A DNA stretch of 64,000 bases from Chrysomallon squamiferum (lineage: Eukaryota; Mollusca; Gastropoda; Neomphalida; Peltospiridae): positions 2,448,781 to 2,512,780 of the forward strand of contig CM022678.1 of NCBI GenBank assembly GCA_012295275.1, in the 5' to 3' direction. Positions 1 through 11,800 of the stretch are shown in pieces (within the stretch, counting starts at the first letter, position 1; each line of letters begins with the position of its first letter). The position numbers were made by a program, and so were the translations under genes. Under the pieces are notes generated by a model. The model saw nothing but the letters and a program-made list of their open reading frames with translations, searched no databases and was not told the origin of the DNA.

Positions 1-262
1 GTGTTACTCGAGTTCACGGTTGAATTGTAAACAAAGAGAATTTGAAACCTGTGTAGTTAACTCTTTGTTAGAGAATAGAGATATGTCGTTATACAGCTAG
101 TGTTGATAATATGGCTAATACTGGCTAATGTTTACAGATTTCAAACTTTAATGTTAAGCTACACATCATTATTGTGGTTGTTGTTGTGAAATCGAATTAT
201 ATATTTGTATATGCAATAATAATGATGATGATGATGATGATGATTATATTAAGGGAGGTGTT

Positions 263-397
263 AGGCCTCCCTGGAAGCTCCTGGATTTATTTGATGAAGA
301 CAGCGAAAATAATACCCGAAATGAAATACTTGCCGTTGACTTAACGTTATTTATAGACAATTGTAATTTGAGAAAAGAATTAGAAAGAAGAAGATGA
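263..397 (+). pseudogene. Exon-like fragment, PW-LLDL/LFIDNC family, copy A
   Basis: This 44-codon open stretch ends in TGA. It encodes a peptide starting PPWKLLDLF and containing LFIDNC followed by a charged tail (ELERRR). The ORF at 7787-8047 has the same landmarks in the same order (PWTLLDLL, LFIDNC, charged tail), so the two are diverged paralogues. Copy A lacks the central segment seen in copy B and is probably a decayed exon. The family is not recognised and no function is proposed. Confidence 0.35.
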
Positions 398-1030
398 AAA
401 ATATAAAGAAATGAATGTTAATGTGAATTGTTTAAAATACAATTTATCAGTTTATTTTCAGTATCTTTGCAGTGTCGTGCTTTATATGGATCAATTACAG
501 TGGAATCTCGGGTTACCCTATCCAATATGGCACCCAAGAAAACAAAAAGATAAATCGATAATGTTGGTGCAGAGTATAAATGTATAACACAAGGTTAAGA
601 AAGAAAGAATTGCAAAGCAAAGAATTAAGTTCGTAACCCGAGGTTCCACTGTAATGCTAAAATCATCGTAGCTGCAGAATACCTATCTCTTGGGTATTAA
701 AGCATCGAATTTTTCATTGCTTACTTAATTATGTAGTCAATTCTTAAACATGACAGAAGTAAATAAATTTTAGATATTAATTCGATATTCTAGGGAATTT
801 TGTAAAGCACGATATTACAGTTTAGTTTACGTGGTTGCCCCATAATCTTTCCATCTCTTTCTTACCCTGCATGCAAACCAGTTTCAACAAATTTCTAAAA
901 AATAGTTACGATCTAACTGTACTCAAATTTGACCTCAAAGACAATAACAAACTGTGTGGGTCCTAAAAGTTCTGTACTAAAACTTGAAGCCAATCATCTG
1001 AAGTCAGCTAGAAGAGAATCACGCAATGTG
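398..1030. other. Non-coding stretch with MITE and promoter-like remnant
   Basis: No gene is seen apart from the small element at 496-653. The part near 800-900 weakly resembles the CRE-containing blocks at 6790-6915 and 8600-8890 (shared order of an acgatat-like motif followed by an aaaccagtttcaa-like motif), but has no TGACGTCA itself. Confidence 0.3.
496..653. mobile_element. Tigger/pogo-type MITE
   Basis: A 158-bp non-coding element is flanked by TA target-site duplications. Its terminal inverted repeats begin CAGTGGAATCTCGGGTTAC on the left; the right end reads GTAACCCGAGGTTCCACTG, so the arms differ at about one base. The CAGTGGAACCTCGG-type terminus and the TA target fit the pogo/Tigger branch of Tc1/mariner. 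There is no ORF, so it is a non-autonomous derivative. Confidence 0.75.
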
Positions 1031-1050
1031 GCTTGGGCACGTGGTGTCAC

Positions 1051-1257
1051 ATGAGTGACAGCATTGAAAGGTCACCGATTGAGTTAAACACAGCTACCCA
1101 GTCTTTTTGTGAGTTGTCAGTGTCCATAGTCAGAGGTCAGATGTGTTATGTACAGAATGTGAAACGTTTATTAAAACCAGTAAAAGACCCAAAGTGGTTG
1201 CAGAACGAACTGTACTTTGACGTATATCATCAAAATGACGAGAGATTTGTGTATTAA
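1051..1257 (+). CDS. Possible terminal exon, unrecognised
   Basis: An open frame of about 69 codons from the ATG at 1051 ends in TAA, with an AATAAA signal about 30 bases later (1289-1294). Base composition is more balanced than in the surrounding AT-rich DNA. No domain is recognised and no acceptor site was pinned down. It could equally be the 3' end of an old repeat, so this is a low-confidence call. Confidence 0.2.
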   Translation: MSDSIERSPIELNTATQSFCELSVSIVRGQMCYVQNVKRLLKPVKDPKWLQNELYFDVYHQNDERFVY

Positions 1258-1665
1258 CCCTGTAACTGTTATTCATCCTGTATGTAGAAATAAAAGTCTT
1301 AAATAAATAAATATACAACAATAATTAAAAAACAGTAACATTATTATTATTATTATTTCATCTATATATTTTTTTCTTTACTTTTCTTTCTTTTTTTTTT
1401 TTCTTTCTAGACGAATGTTATTTTATTATTATTTGAGGTATTCATTTATTTTTTGATTACGTTTGTGACAGATAACTACATATATTTATATGTAGATGTT
1501 TTATATATATTTTGATCGATTTGCATATTGGTATCGTCTTTGACCAGTCTATTAAAAAAGAAAACAAAATTTGTATTTCTGTCCACGTCTCCGACAGCAA
1601 AAAACCCCAAAATCAAGAACATCGAAAGTAACAAAAACAGTAAATTAATACATCAATAAATAAAC

Positions 1666-1714
<49 letters not shown>
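1666..1714. repeat. (AAT)n microsatellite
   Basis: A perfect AAT triplet run of about 16 units. The region just before it (1320-1660) is AT-rich, with poly-T and no gene. Confidence 0.9.
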
Positions 1715-1715
<1 letters not shown>

Positions 1716-2990
1716 TCTTGTGTTAAGTGTTACAGAAGAAAAGTTAAGTTTTTATACACATGTACATATGTATTGTGTGTTTGTTCGTGTGTATGTATGC
1801 ATATATGTATGTATGTATGTATGCATCTCTGTATACATGTATGGAACTTTTCACGTTCATTTAGCTTCAAGAAACATTTTATTTTCACTTTCATATTATT
1901 TTATTTCACCCATAATTTTATTTTTGATCTGATTTTATCATTTCATTTGTTTCATTCATTTTATTTCCATTGTTATTATTCACTGTTCTTGTTGTTGTTC
2001 TTATTATTACTATTATTGTTTTAGTATTACTATTACTACCTCTAACTACTGTTAAGTTATTGCGAGGCTACTGCACATTGACAGTAATCCTGTCTCCTCC
2101 CACTTTCCATCAAGTTAAGAGTAAATTTTACAATTTCACCCACAACCATCCTAACCTGACAAACTTCATCAAACCTAGACTACATTTTTCTACTGTACAC
2201 TGTTCTTTACATAGAGTGTATGACATTTCTGTACATTGTTTTTATGTTAGTACATCTTACATTATGTTAATATCCTTTCCAATATATCATGCATATATAT
2301 CTTAGAAATTGATGTTATAGCACTTTCTAATACTCCTGTCACCAAGACACAGACGAAACATTTCAGATTAGCGGTTAATGTAGGTGGTACACTTGGAGAC
2401 AATGAATTTCCGCTGAAAATGAATGTATTTCCTGAAAGTGCCACAATATACCCAAATGGATTATCATAAGGCTGTTATCATAAAAATGAAATATAAATCT
2501 TTGATTAAAAGCTGAATAGCAGCCCATACCAGACTTCAAGGACTAATTTCCTTGTTCACAACTATTAATGACAAAACATTTCCACTTCCACAGCGAAGTC
2601 AAAGAGTTAAATACTATAGTCCTATAAATGCTATAAACAGTATTACAATGGGGGGGGGACCATTTATTCCTCTTTTATAAGAGGATTTGTCATACTTTGG
2701 TTTACACTTTCTTAATGGATGAAAAATCTAATCACCAGACAAGATTTGGTGTTTTCTGATTTTAGAAGTCATTTTAATTCAGACCTTGTAGCAACTATTG
2801 AGCTAAATTTTACCATGACAAAACTATTTATTTTTCATTGAATCAGAGAAAATAGATCTCTTTATACATTTTTACACATTTATTTTGGTATCAAACACAA
2901 TGTTTTATATAAGCAAGTCGTGATCTACCATTCACAACAATTGCACAGTTTTTCGCCTTAGTTTTATTTTTTTCTTTGACACTGCTTCTA
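1715..2990. other. Intergenic, low complexity, one dispersed repeat
   Basis: The open frames here are low-complexity (Cys/Val/Tyr-rich or Phe/Leu-rich) and arise from GTAT and TTAT repeats, so none is supported as a gene. Bases about 2770-2850 (around taccatgacaaaacta) resemble 14585-14670 in intron 3 of the STAND-ankyrin gene, marking a dispersed or duplicated repeat. A run of nine G lies at about 2650. Confidence 0.6.
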
Positions 2991-3009
2991 AAATCAGATA
3001 TATATATAT

Positions 3010-3290
3010 AAACAAGAAATCAGATTAACAAAATACTTGGTCTGCCTGGTGCTGGAAGTCAGATTAGCAACACGGGAAATTAATTAACTTTCCAGTATCA
3101 CCAGCTTTAAATTGCTTTGTTTAAACTTTGTCGTTTTCTGTTTTGACTTCTTGTAAATTGTAATAGAGATCAACTGTTTAATTAGTCCCTAAGCTTTTTG
3201 TGTAACAATTGGGTAGATGAGACCATGATTATGTACTAGATAGAGGGCATCTCTTTATCAGTTCATTCAGCCATGACCTACTTTTTTTCT
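3010..3290 (+). repeat. Duplicated flank block X, copy 1
   Basis: Non-coding. It matches 24850-25610 in order: the aacaaaatacttggtctg segment, a gggaaattaattaac segment, a ttttgacttct segment, then tagagggcatct. This copy holds a single version (about 3190-3243) of the unit that forms a nine-copy minisatellite in the other block. It lies upstream of the decayed ankyrin copy at 3.6 kb. Confidence 0.7.
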
Positions 3291-3549
3291 TTTCTTTTTT
3301 TAAATGGATGTGGAACAGATGTAAAGATCTTCCACATAGGTATCAGTTAGGTATAAACACTGTCATCTAACTTGCATCTCCTTGACTGATAGCAGGTCCC
3401 ATACAGACATATAATTCATATATATAGTTTACTTAACCATATAGAAAAATACTAGTTATTGGTTGATTTTTGTATCATGAATATTACAGTTACTTTTCTA
3501 TCAACACCATGAAATTAATAGTATTTTGCTAGACTGATTTAGATTTTCT

Positions 3550-4520
3550 TCTTGTAGAAAAAAGTCATTCAAAGCAGTTTATTATAGATTCTAAGTTCAA
3601 AATGTTTAAACAGAAAACTAGATGTCTAATGAGTTATATCTCCACATTTCAGATTTGAAGACAAAAGTAGTGGAAGGTGAATCGCCTGCTAAAAATGAAC
3701 AGGTGGAAATTCTAGAAAAGCTGCATGAGAAAGGGGTTCAGCTAAATTCTATAAACAATCTAGGTGAAACACCAATTATTATAGCTCTGAATGCCAATAA
3801 TAACCCTGCAATTTTGAATTTCCTGGAACATGGAGCTGATCTCAGCTTAACAGACAAAGATAACAATTCAGTTTTACACCTAGCAGCTAAACATGGAAAT
3901 CTACAAATTGTGAAAATATTTATTGAAAAAAATGTTAATGTAAATTATAAAAACAGTACAGGGGATACTCCGCTTTCTACAGCTATTAAGTTTGAACAAA
4001 ACAAAGTAGCTTTGTATTTACTGGAACATGGAGCTGATCTCAGCTTAACAGACAAAGATAAGAATTCTGTTTTACATCTAGCAGCTGAACATGGACTTCT
4101 AGTAATTGTGACAAAACTGATTGAAAAAGGTTTTGATGTAAATTATAAAAACAGTACAGGGGAAACTCCTCTTTCTACAGCTGTTAAGTATGAACAAAAC
4201 AAAGTAGCTTTGTATTTACTGGAACATTGAGCTGATCTCAGATTAACAGACAAAAATAAGAATTCTGTTTTACACGTAGCAGCTGAACATGGAAATCTAG
4301 AAATTGTGTAAAACTGATTGAAAAAGGTTTTGATGTAAAATTTAAAAACAATAAGGGGAAACCCCTGTTTTTATAGCTGTTAAATTTGACCAGAACAAAC
4401 TATTTTTTAATTTACTGAAACATGGAGCCGATCCTAATTTAAGAGACAATGATAACAATTCTATTTTACACCTAGCAGTTAAGCAAGGAAATACAGAAAT
4501 TGTGAGAGCACTGACTGAAT
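3550..4520 (+). pseudogene. Decayed ankyrin-repeat gene copy 1
   Basis: The frame is open from 3622 to 4230 (202 codons) and encodes ankyrin repeats of the same type as the big gene downstream: LLEHGAD..LTDKD..SVLHLAA and GETPL..A. At 4228 the conserved glycine codon of the HGAD motif has become TGA (GGA to TGA). Beyond it, ankyrin sequence continues to about 4515 with a one-base deletion near 4308 and further stops. A TAG precedes the first ATG directly, and an acceptor-like ttcttcttgtag ends at 3558. There is no NTPase part, so this is a truncated, non-functional relative of the 12.5-21 kb gene. Confidence 0.85.
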
Positions 4521-4849
4521 AACGTTCTGCTGTAACATATTTTAAGCAGTAGAGGTGAAACAACCCTTGATGGAACATTAAGTTAAACTTCAACTTTACT
4601 TGTTATTCAGTGACATACAACAAAGGAGATTTGTATACATTTACTCTGAAGGACAAATCATGACACTCCTGAAACAAGACACACCCCACACTGGTGTTAA
4701 TTGCCTCACTTATACTGTTATTGTCAGTTAAAAATCTTTAATGTACTTTAGTGTGATGGCCTCTGAAACAGTGGTTAAATCAAAAGTTAGTAATACTAAG
4801 GGCAGTTGTATAAATATATAGCATATTGCTTATCTTGTTTCTTTCTTGC

Positions 4850-5838
4850 AGAAATTATTTTATACATAATGTTATTTTCTTATTGAATTTTGAATTATAA
4901 TTATTATTATTATTATTATTATTATGAATGAGTACTGCTCATTACTGTTTTATTTTTATGTCAAAGAGAAAAATAAATTGTTAAATATGATAACCTTTGC
5001 TTGTTATGTTACTATTACATAAACAGTGTGCAAGTTTTATGTATATATTTTTCAATACACTGATGTAAATATTTAAAAAAATAGATATATTTTATATAAC
5101 GTTTGCCTATGTATACAATTAATATTTTTCATACATTTATTTTACCGTCATACACAGAACAAGAAAAAAGTATATATGCTCTTTATTCATCTATATTTGT
5201 TTAATATTATTGTTATTATTTTTTATTTGTTCTTAATATTGGTTGAAAATCCATCTGGTTAACAATTTTTCACTTTTATCCATTTAATTATTAGAATATA
5301 TTGAATGAAGTTATACTAGAAATGCAGTGATTTCTTTTTTCTTATTTAATTTGCATCGAAGAATGTTTTTATAACCTTTATTTAGTGTATCAACTAACTT
5401 TGGATGAAACTTCAATTTACTGTTTTATAATTAATTGTATCTTTAATGCATGAAAATGGACAAATGCTGTTTGTCTCTCATTTGTTTCTCATCCCATTTT
5501 TTTACACATCCAACTGATACAGATGAAGTATTATTTGAGTTTAATAGTCACTAATGATCAAGTGTTTTTTCATTTTATTCAGTTACTATATGCAATGGTA
5601 ATAAAGAATAAGAAATGGAAAGAAGGAAAATACTAGTAGTAGTAATAATAATAATAATAACAGTAGAAGAAGAAGAAGAAAAAAAAAAAGATAAAATCTT
5701 AGAGAAATATCTTCTAGTGCACAAAAAATTAAATTATAATTGTTATATAGTTAATACCGGTATGTATACCTTACGTGGCTTTGAATTTGGTATATATATT
5801 TATGTACTTGGTACATATATCTCAGTATTAGTTGATAA
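4850..5838 (+). repeat. Duplicated 3' flank block Y, copy 1
   Basis: Non-coding DNA downstream of ankyrin copy 1. It aligns with 23930-24720, downstream of the big ankyrin gene. Shared landmarks are cagaaattat near the start, tttcttatttaat, actaactttgga/gat, aatgctgtttgtctc and, at the end, tatatatttatgtacttg. Small ORFs inside it are low complexity. At about 5838 it switches abruptly to ankyrin coding sequence. Confidence 0.75.
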
Positions 5839-6660
5839 GACAACAGAGATAAAGTACTTTTAGCAGCAGCAATATGGGGATGTACTGATACAGTGAATTT
5901 TCTCATTGACCAGAGACGAAATGATACAGATGAGAACAACTGGAAGAAAGGCAAAGTACTGAAAGTGGCAGTGATGTTTAACAGAGTAGATGTTGTTCAG
6001 TGTCTTCTTGATAAAGGAGCTGATCCTAATGTGAATGTGGCAGTTATGGACAAATTGATTCAGTTGTTTGAACAGGAAATTAGATTAAAAGTGTTGTCTG
6101 ATGACAAAACTAGATTTGAACTATTGCCTCCAGACATACTTCTTCACATTTCAGTTCTGCTTGGTGACTTAGATATGTTAAAATCACTGATAAGGAAAAA
6201 TGCTGATGTTAATGCAGTAAACAGCGAGGGAAAAACTCCACTTCATGAAACTGTAAAAGCAGTGAAACACAGAAAGGAAATAGCTTTGTTGTTACTAGAA
6301 AATGGTGCTGATACTGACATAACAGATTGACATTGCATATGCAATCTCATATTGACCAGAACTACTTTAACATTGATTGAAACAAGGAGCTGAACCTAAT
6401 TTAACAGACATTGATAACGATTTTGTTTTACACCTAGCAGCCAACCATGGAAATATAGAAATTGTGACAGCACTGATTAAATATTTTTACAGCTCTTAAG
6501 TATGAATATTACAAAGTAATTTTGTATTTATCGGAACATAGAACTGATCCTGATATGACAAAAAATAATAGTTGTGCTGGAAACTTAAAACTTGTGAAAG
6601 CTTTGGTTATAAAGGGTGTTGATGTAAATATTATTAATTATATTACTTAAACTCCTCTTG
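5839..6660 (+). pseudogene. Decayed ankyrin-repeat gene copy 2
   Basis: From about 5840 the sequence matches 18367-18890 inside the last exon of the big STAND-ankyrin gene. The longest open frame is 5893-6330 (NFLIDQRRNDT, then LLDKGADPNVN, then DADVNAVNSEGKTPLHE-type repeats). Compared with the big gene it lacks one 24-base FELLP repeat, and it stops at TGA 6328-6330. Further ankyrin remnants with frameshifts and stops reach about 6660. It starts mid-gene with no promoter or NTPase part, so it is a fragment joined to block Y. Confidence 0.85.
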
Positions 6661-6789
6661 ATAAAGTTTGAATTATACATTTAACATTTTTATTAAAACT
6701 TATTTTGAGAATTACTTAATTACTTTCGAAAGATTCTGAATGAGAGAAAGAAGTAAATTTAGAAATTTTGTTTTTCATTTGTTTTCATT

Positions 6790-6960
6790 CGAAGCACGAT
6801 ATTATTATTTATTATACATGGTTGGTGTAGTCACGCTCCATTGCTTTCTGACTTCGTATTGAAACCAGTTTTCAGAAACGTGATATAGTTAGAACATTCA
6901 GTGACGTCACAGGGTAACAAGAGTAATACACTGTATTGAAATAAACGGGTGACCTAGAAC
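6790..6960 (+). promoter_or_regulatory. CRE-containing promoter-like block 1
   Basis: It contains the full palindrome TGACGTCA at 6902-6909 (CRE/ATF consensus) in a stretch that resembles 8600-8780, including gttgaaaccag/aaactagtttgaaa-like motifs before the palindrome. The taaacatgagacatctg downstream here (6990-7030) matches taaacatgagagatctg at 8245. Together these indicate a duplicated promoter module. No TATA box is evident. Confidence 0.4.
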
Positions 6961-7449
6961 GAACTGCAGTTAGAATTACATAGACAAGTTTAAACATGAG
7001 ACATCTGCGTGTTACTCTTGTGACATTTATTCACATTACAGGTAAAAAATTGTAACTGGACATAAAAAATAAAATAAAATAAAGTAATAATTAAAAAAAG
7101 GTGAAGAGGGACTAAAGGTTTTAGAATAAAATTGTTTACAATAGTTAAAATAACGTTTTCAAGGGTTTTGTATGTTTGTGCGTGTATGTGCGTGTGTATA
7201 CACATATGTGTGTGTTTGTATGTATATATATGTGTGTGTTTATTTATGTGTGTATTTGCATATGTGTGTGTGTCGTACATTTTATATCAAAGGACATTTG
7301 ATTCTTAGTGTAATAAAATTCTCTGAAAATCAAGAATAACAACATTGAATCTGATTTTCTCTTTCAAGAGTCAGTTTGAAGAAATTCGCAAATATAAATA
7401 TTACAAATCAGATATGTAAATCAGTTAGACATTTTATTTCCCGGAATAT

Positions 7450-7600
7450 TTAATATTCTACAAACCGATATTACATAAAATAACATGTTCTACATCCCGG
7501 TACGATTAGAGGAAATTAGAGCGATCAGTCCCATTACGTGATGACGTCACGACTTCAGCTGTTTCGTAACAGTATTATTGTCAAACTTTGTTATGTGTAA
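7450..7600 (+). promoter_or_regulatory. CRE-containing promoter-like block 2
   Basis: A second TGACGTCA palindrome lies at 7542-7549, about 240 bases before the short ORF at 7787. The stretch around it is less AT-rich than its flanks. It probably drives the transcript containing that ORF, but this is inference from position. Confidence 0.35.
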
Positions 7601-7786
7601 TGATAGGTCGCTCTAAACAAAGACATAATAACGGAAGTGTTAAGAATTTTACTAGAAAATATCTGTTCTTATTGACTCAGATTTACTTTAAAGTGGGAGA
7701 AACATTGGTGTTATATTGTTATATTCAGTGTTCAGTATATACATATCAAATATTGTATCTGAAACGGGCATATAATAAATAAATAA

Positions 7787-8047
7787 ATACAAGAAGAAAA
7801 GACTCAAATCAGTGAGATACCAAACCCCGGCCTGCCCACCCCGTGGACGCTCCTGGACTTGTTGTCAAGACAACGAGATAAATACTCTGTACCCGAAGTA
7901 AACAGATTGCTTAGAATGACTGATCCTATGATCACAAGAGATTTGCGTTTTACTGCTCTGAATAAGCTATTTATAGATAACTGTTACTTGATGAAAGGAG
8001 AAGAAAGAAGAGAATCGAACGGTAATATGAAAGCTTTCAATATATAA
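7787..8047 (+). CDS. Short unrecognised ORF, PW-LLDL/LFIDNC family, copy B
   Basis: An open frame of 86 codons follows a TAA at 7784 and ends with TAA at 8045. It has no early ATG, so it is probably an internal or terminal exon. The peptide has PTPWTLLDLL, an Arg/Asp-rich middle, LFIDNC and a charged tail. GC content is clearly above the flanks, and the landmarks are shared with the fragment at 263-397, which argues for real coding ancestry. A possible donor (AACG followed by gtaata) near 8023 would leave phase 1. I do not recognise the family. Next to it is a TGACGTCA-bearing block; downstream (8245 on) the sequence resembles 6990 on, so the whole module is duplicated. Confidence 0.4.
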   Translation: MQEEKTQISEIPNPGLPTPWTLLDLLSRQRDKYSVPEVNRLLRMTDPMITRDLRFTALNKLFIDNCYLMKGEERRESNGNMKAFNI

Positions 8048-8599
8048 TTTAAGAGAGTTAAGCTTTTTCTTTACGTCCAATGTCATGTTCACTATAGTAA
8101 TAATTAATGTTAAGCGTCATGTTACCAGCGAAATACAAATAAAGAAATGAAGAAAGAAAGACAGAAAGAAGGAAAGAAAGAAACCGAAACAAATTAAATT
8201 TATCGGTTACTAAAAGATTAGTTTTTTCTTTACTTACTTTCAAGACTAAACATGAGAGATCTGTATGCTAGTCACATAACTTTTATTATTGTAGAAAATA
8301 ATAACAAGACGTCCAAAAAGAAACTCAAATTATATCAAATTAAATAAATATAAATAAATAAATAAATGTGAAACGTATAACTGGATGAAAGGTTATTATA
8401 TCAAATTATAGTTACGAGTTAGCATACTCATGACGGCTGAATGAAGACTAAAAGTAGAGTGATTGAGAAATAAAATAAATAAATAAACAATGTCTGCGCT
8501 AAACAGAATAAATCTTAATATCAATAATAATAATTGTGTGTGTGTTATAAATCTATTGGCCATGACATAAGGTAGTAAATTTAAAATAATTAACATCCA

Positions 8600-8890
8600 G
8601 GCACGATTTATTTACTGTAAGAAACGATATATTGCACCCCATAGTATACAGCGTATATTCGAGCAAGTATACAAACTAGTTTGAAAGGCGTGCTATATTT
8701 AGAACTGATTTGTAAAGCTGCAGACATTGTCACCAAGTAAACAGTAAAACCTGTGACGTCACGTCTTACAAAAATATCACCTGACGTGTCTAAGCAAACG
8801 ATTCACAGAGCGAGCAGACGGCACAGAATGTGTGTCAGTTTGTTAGTTGAAAAGATTCGGGTTTTACTTCGATTTCGATTAGAGGTAGGC
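8600..8890 (+). promoter_or_regulatory. Putative promoter and 5' leader exon
   Basis: A third TGACGTCA (8754-8761) is followed by a relatively GC-balanced 120 bases and then GAG/gtaggc (about 8885), a usable donor. This may be the non-coding first exon of the STAND-ankyrin gene, whose first coding exon begins behind an acceptor at 12560. No other leader candidate stands out between them. The link is inference; transcript data would settle it. Confidence 0.35.
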
Positions 8891-8899
8891 AAACTTAAA

Positions 8900-11800
8900 C
8901 TATACTGCTTTTAGTAGTGACTGTTGATTGTTTATGTAAAACATTAAAAATTTTCTATGCTAATCCGAAACTCACATTTCTTTTCAGTTTTCATTTTTTT
9001 TATTAAAGGTATGACCAAATAAAATTATAATATTTCTATTTAATTAATTTGTACATAAAACAATAAGCATATGAAGAAAAAGTGTATTATCGTCTGGTAT
9101 ATTTAGTATAGGTCATGGCCGTAACTGCACTGAGGCAAGTGCCTCATACCGAAAAAAAAAAATATATATATATATTTTTTTTTTTTATATACCAAAATTT
9201 ATTTTAAAAAATATAAAACATAAATGTCTATTCCAATAGACACAATATTCAATAAATTAATTTCATGATCCTGTAAGTGTGCCAGAAACAGGCCTGACAT
9301 CGGACAAGTTTCGCCTCCAAACGCAGTGACCGATAATTTGCGCTGTATAAAAAGGCCTAAGTTTTAGAAGGGCACAAAAATGGTAACTGTTCAATCCACA
9401 GAAAGAAATTCGATGCTGGTTTATAAAAAGTCAGAGTTCAGAAATTATTTTATGTTGTCAACATATTTTCAAAGTAAAAGTTCACTGATCCCAGGATACT
9501 TACCAGAATATTTACCCGCTTTGCGTTAACTGAAAAATTATATATGAGACGAGACTAAACAAAACAGAAGCTGTTTCACAGATGTTCACGGCGTTGTGAG
9601 AAGAAGGCATATCCCCCTCCTTTAAGAATTGAAAACGTTGTCGTTATATAATATGTCGAGAATTAACTGACAACTTGTTTGCTACTAAGCTGGACCAAGC
9701 CACGCTTTGTAATATCATAGATTAATGCTTTTATTCTTCATTACTGCAGACACTAATTAAAAAATGCAATGATTTTTGTGATAATGTTTTTTGGTTTATT
9801 TCCCCACTCGTTAACATTTTTATTCTTTCAGTTTTGAACAGAACTTCAATTAGATTTTATTAAATTTCAGTTTATAAAATAAAAGATTTTCAGTCTGTAC
9901 GACTTGTTCTTTTATTTGAATATATATATACTACTTGTATATTTAATGTTCAAAAATCATCTTTTAAATAAATAAAGAAACTATCTGTAAAAAATGTAGT
10001 TATGTAAGAGTATTAATGGTTGAATACTCTGTTATATATGTCAGCAGCCAATCACAGCAGAGGGAAGGAAATATGTCTGTACATTAATATGAAGTCATGA
10101 AGTGAACAAGTTTGAGAATGTAGCAGATTACTGAAAGCTTAAAATCGCAAATTCTGAGATTATGTTTATGCAAGCAAATACAAACGTTTGAGCGTGGGGA
10201 ATTCTTGTAGAATCAAAATGATAGAATCACTCTCATTTGAAGTATTGCTCACTGTTTTATAATTGTTTGAAAAATGAAAATTAACCAATTTCATATTTTG
10301 TATTAAATAAATAATACATTTAAAAAAATAATAATTTAAGAATCATATTGAATACAAATAAATATGAGCAGTTATAATTGAAAGTGTGGTCTACTGAAAA
10401 ATTCAGTGTTAAATTATCTATTTGTTTAAATTGAACAGAAAAGAGTGACACCTTCTCTAAATCCTTTGCAATATTTACCTGGAAAAATGTTGAGCACTTG
10501 GAAATATTTTACTATGACTAAAAAAACAAGTGTTGCAAAGGCTGGTAAATAAGCTGAGAAAAATGAATTTGTTTTGTAACATCAAGCCACTGGCAATAAG
10601 AAAATGGAACAAATGTGTTAGACTTCAGATTTCTTTACATCACAGTATTATCACATAATCACTTCAAAATAATTTGCAGAGTTCATAAAGCAGGAACAAA
10701 ATGTTAGTTTGAGTCTCAGATTACATCTGTGATTAAAGGTTCAGTAACAAGTAAACTGCTACATGGTTCTGTGTGACTGACTACACTGTCTCTCTCCTCC
10801 CTGTATTTACATTTTTATTTTGTGGGTGTGGCAGCTACTGTGACTCAAATAATGCCCCAAATATGCTCCAGTGCATGACTAGTCAAGACAGAATTGCTAA
10901 AGCTTTGTTTTGCATTCTGTCAGACACTTTAAGTATTTATAGCTGATAGGTGAGTATATTGCAGTTTGAGAAAATCAGTGAAATCATTTGTAACTGACAT
11001 TCAGAATCATGGAACATCATTCTGTTGTAATTACCTGTCACATGTTGTCACTCATTATCTCAGAGTTTAAATTTTCTCCATTTGTATTATTTATATTATT
11101 TACTGCAATAGACAAAAGTAAGAATATAACTAAATAAAACTATTATATTATCTATGCATTTAATTTGTTTATGTAACATAATTTAGTAAGACAACCGAGT
11201 GTAATTTTGAATCTTGATTCAAATGTGATTGTTCTACATGTTTTAAACACTATTTGCAAATTGTGTGTGGTTTTCAAAGAAGCAACAGGAAGTTCTAAAA
11301 TTCAACCTGAATTTGTTTTCCATTCTCGACAAGATAAATATGTCTGTAGATTTTTCATTAACAGTATTGTGATCACTTGTATAACATAATTTTGTAGAAT
11401 CCACATAAATAAGCATATAACTTAACAAAATTATTCACGTTATGTTTTTATTTGTACTGTTTATATAACATAATGTTTTACAGTTGACAAAACCAAGAAT
11501 TTAACTTTATAAAACTATTAACATGTTGTTTGTATTTGTATGGCTTATATAACACAGATTAGTAACAGGACAGACAAGGCTTAAGGATTGATTCTGATGT
11601 TAAATGTAAGGTTATTTCTTTGATACCATGCATCAATCTGAATCCTGAACTATGTGAAATGACCCAGCTATAATTCTTCTACATGTTCAAAAGATTATTG
11701 TTTACTAATTATGCTATTTTTTACGATAACATTTTTTTAATTTATTTTTTGTTCACACTGAATGATTGAGCTTGAGTTAAAAATTCATATCTTATAATGT

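Noticed and set aside
1713-2305. Overlapping + strand ORFs of 70-111 codons
   Set aside because: They are Cys/Val/Tyr/Phe/Leu low-complexity translations of GTAT and TTAT runs, with no domain, no splice context and no conserved paralogue.
9110-9210. SINE- or LINE-like end (ggccgtaactgcactgaggc then A-rich tract)
   Set aside because: No second copy, target duplication or promoter boxes could be seen in the window.
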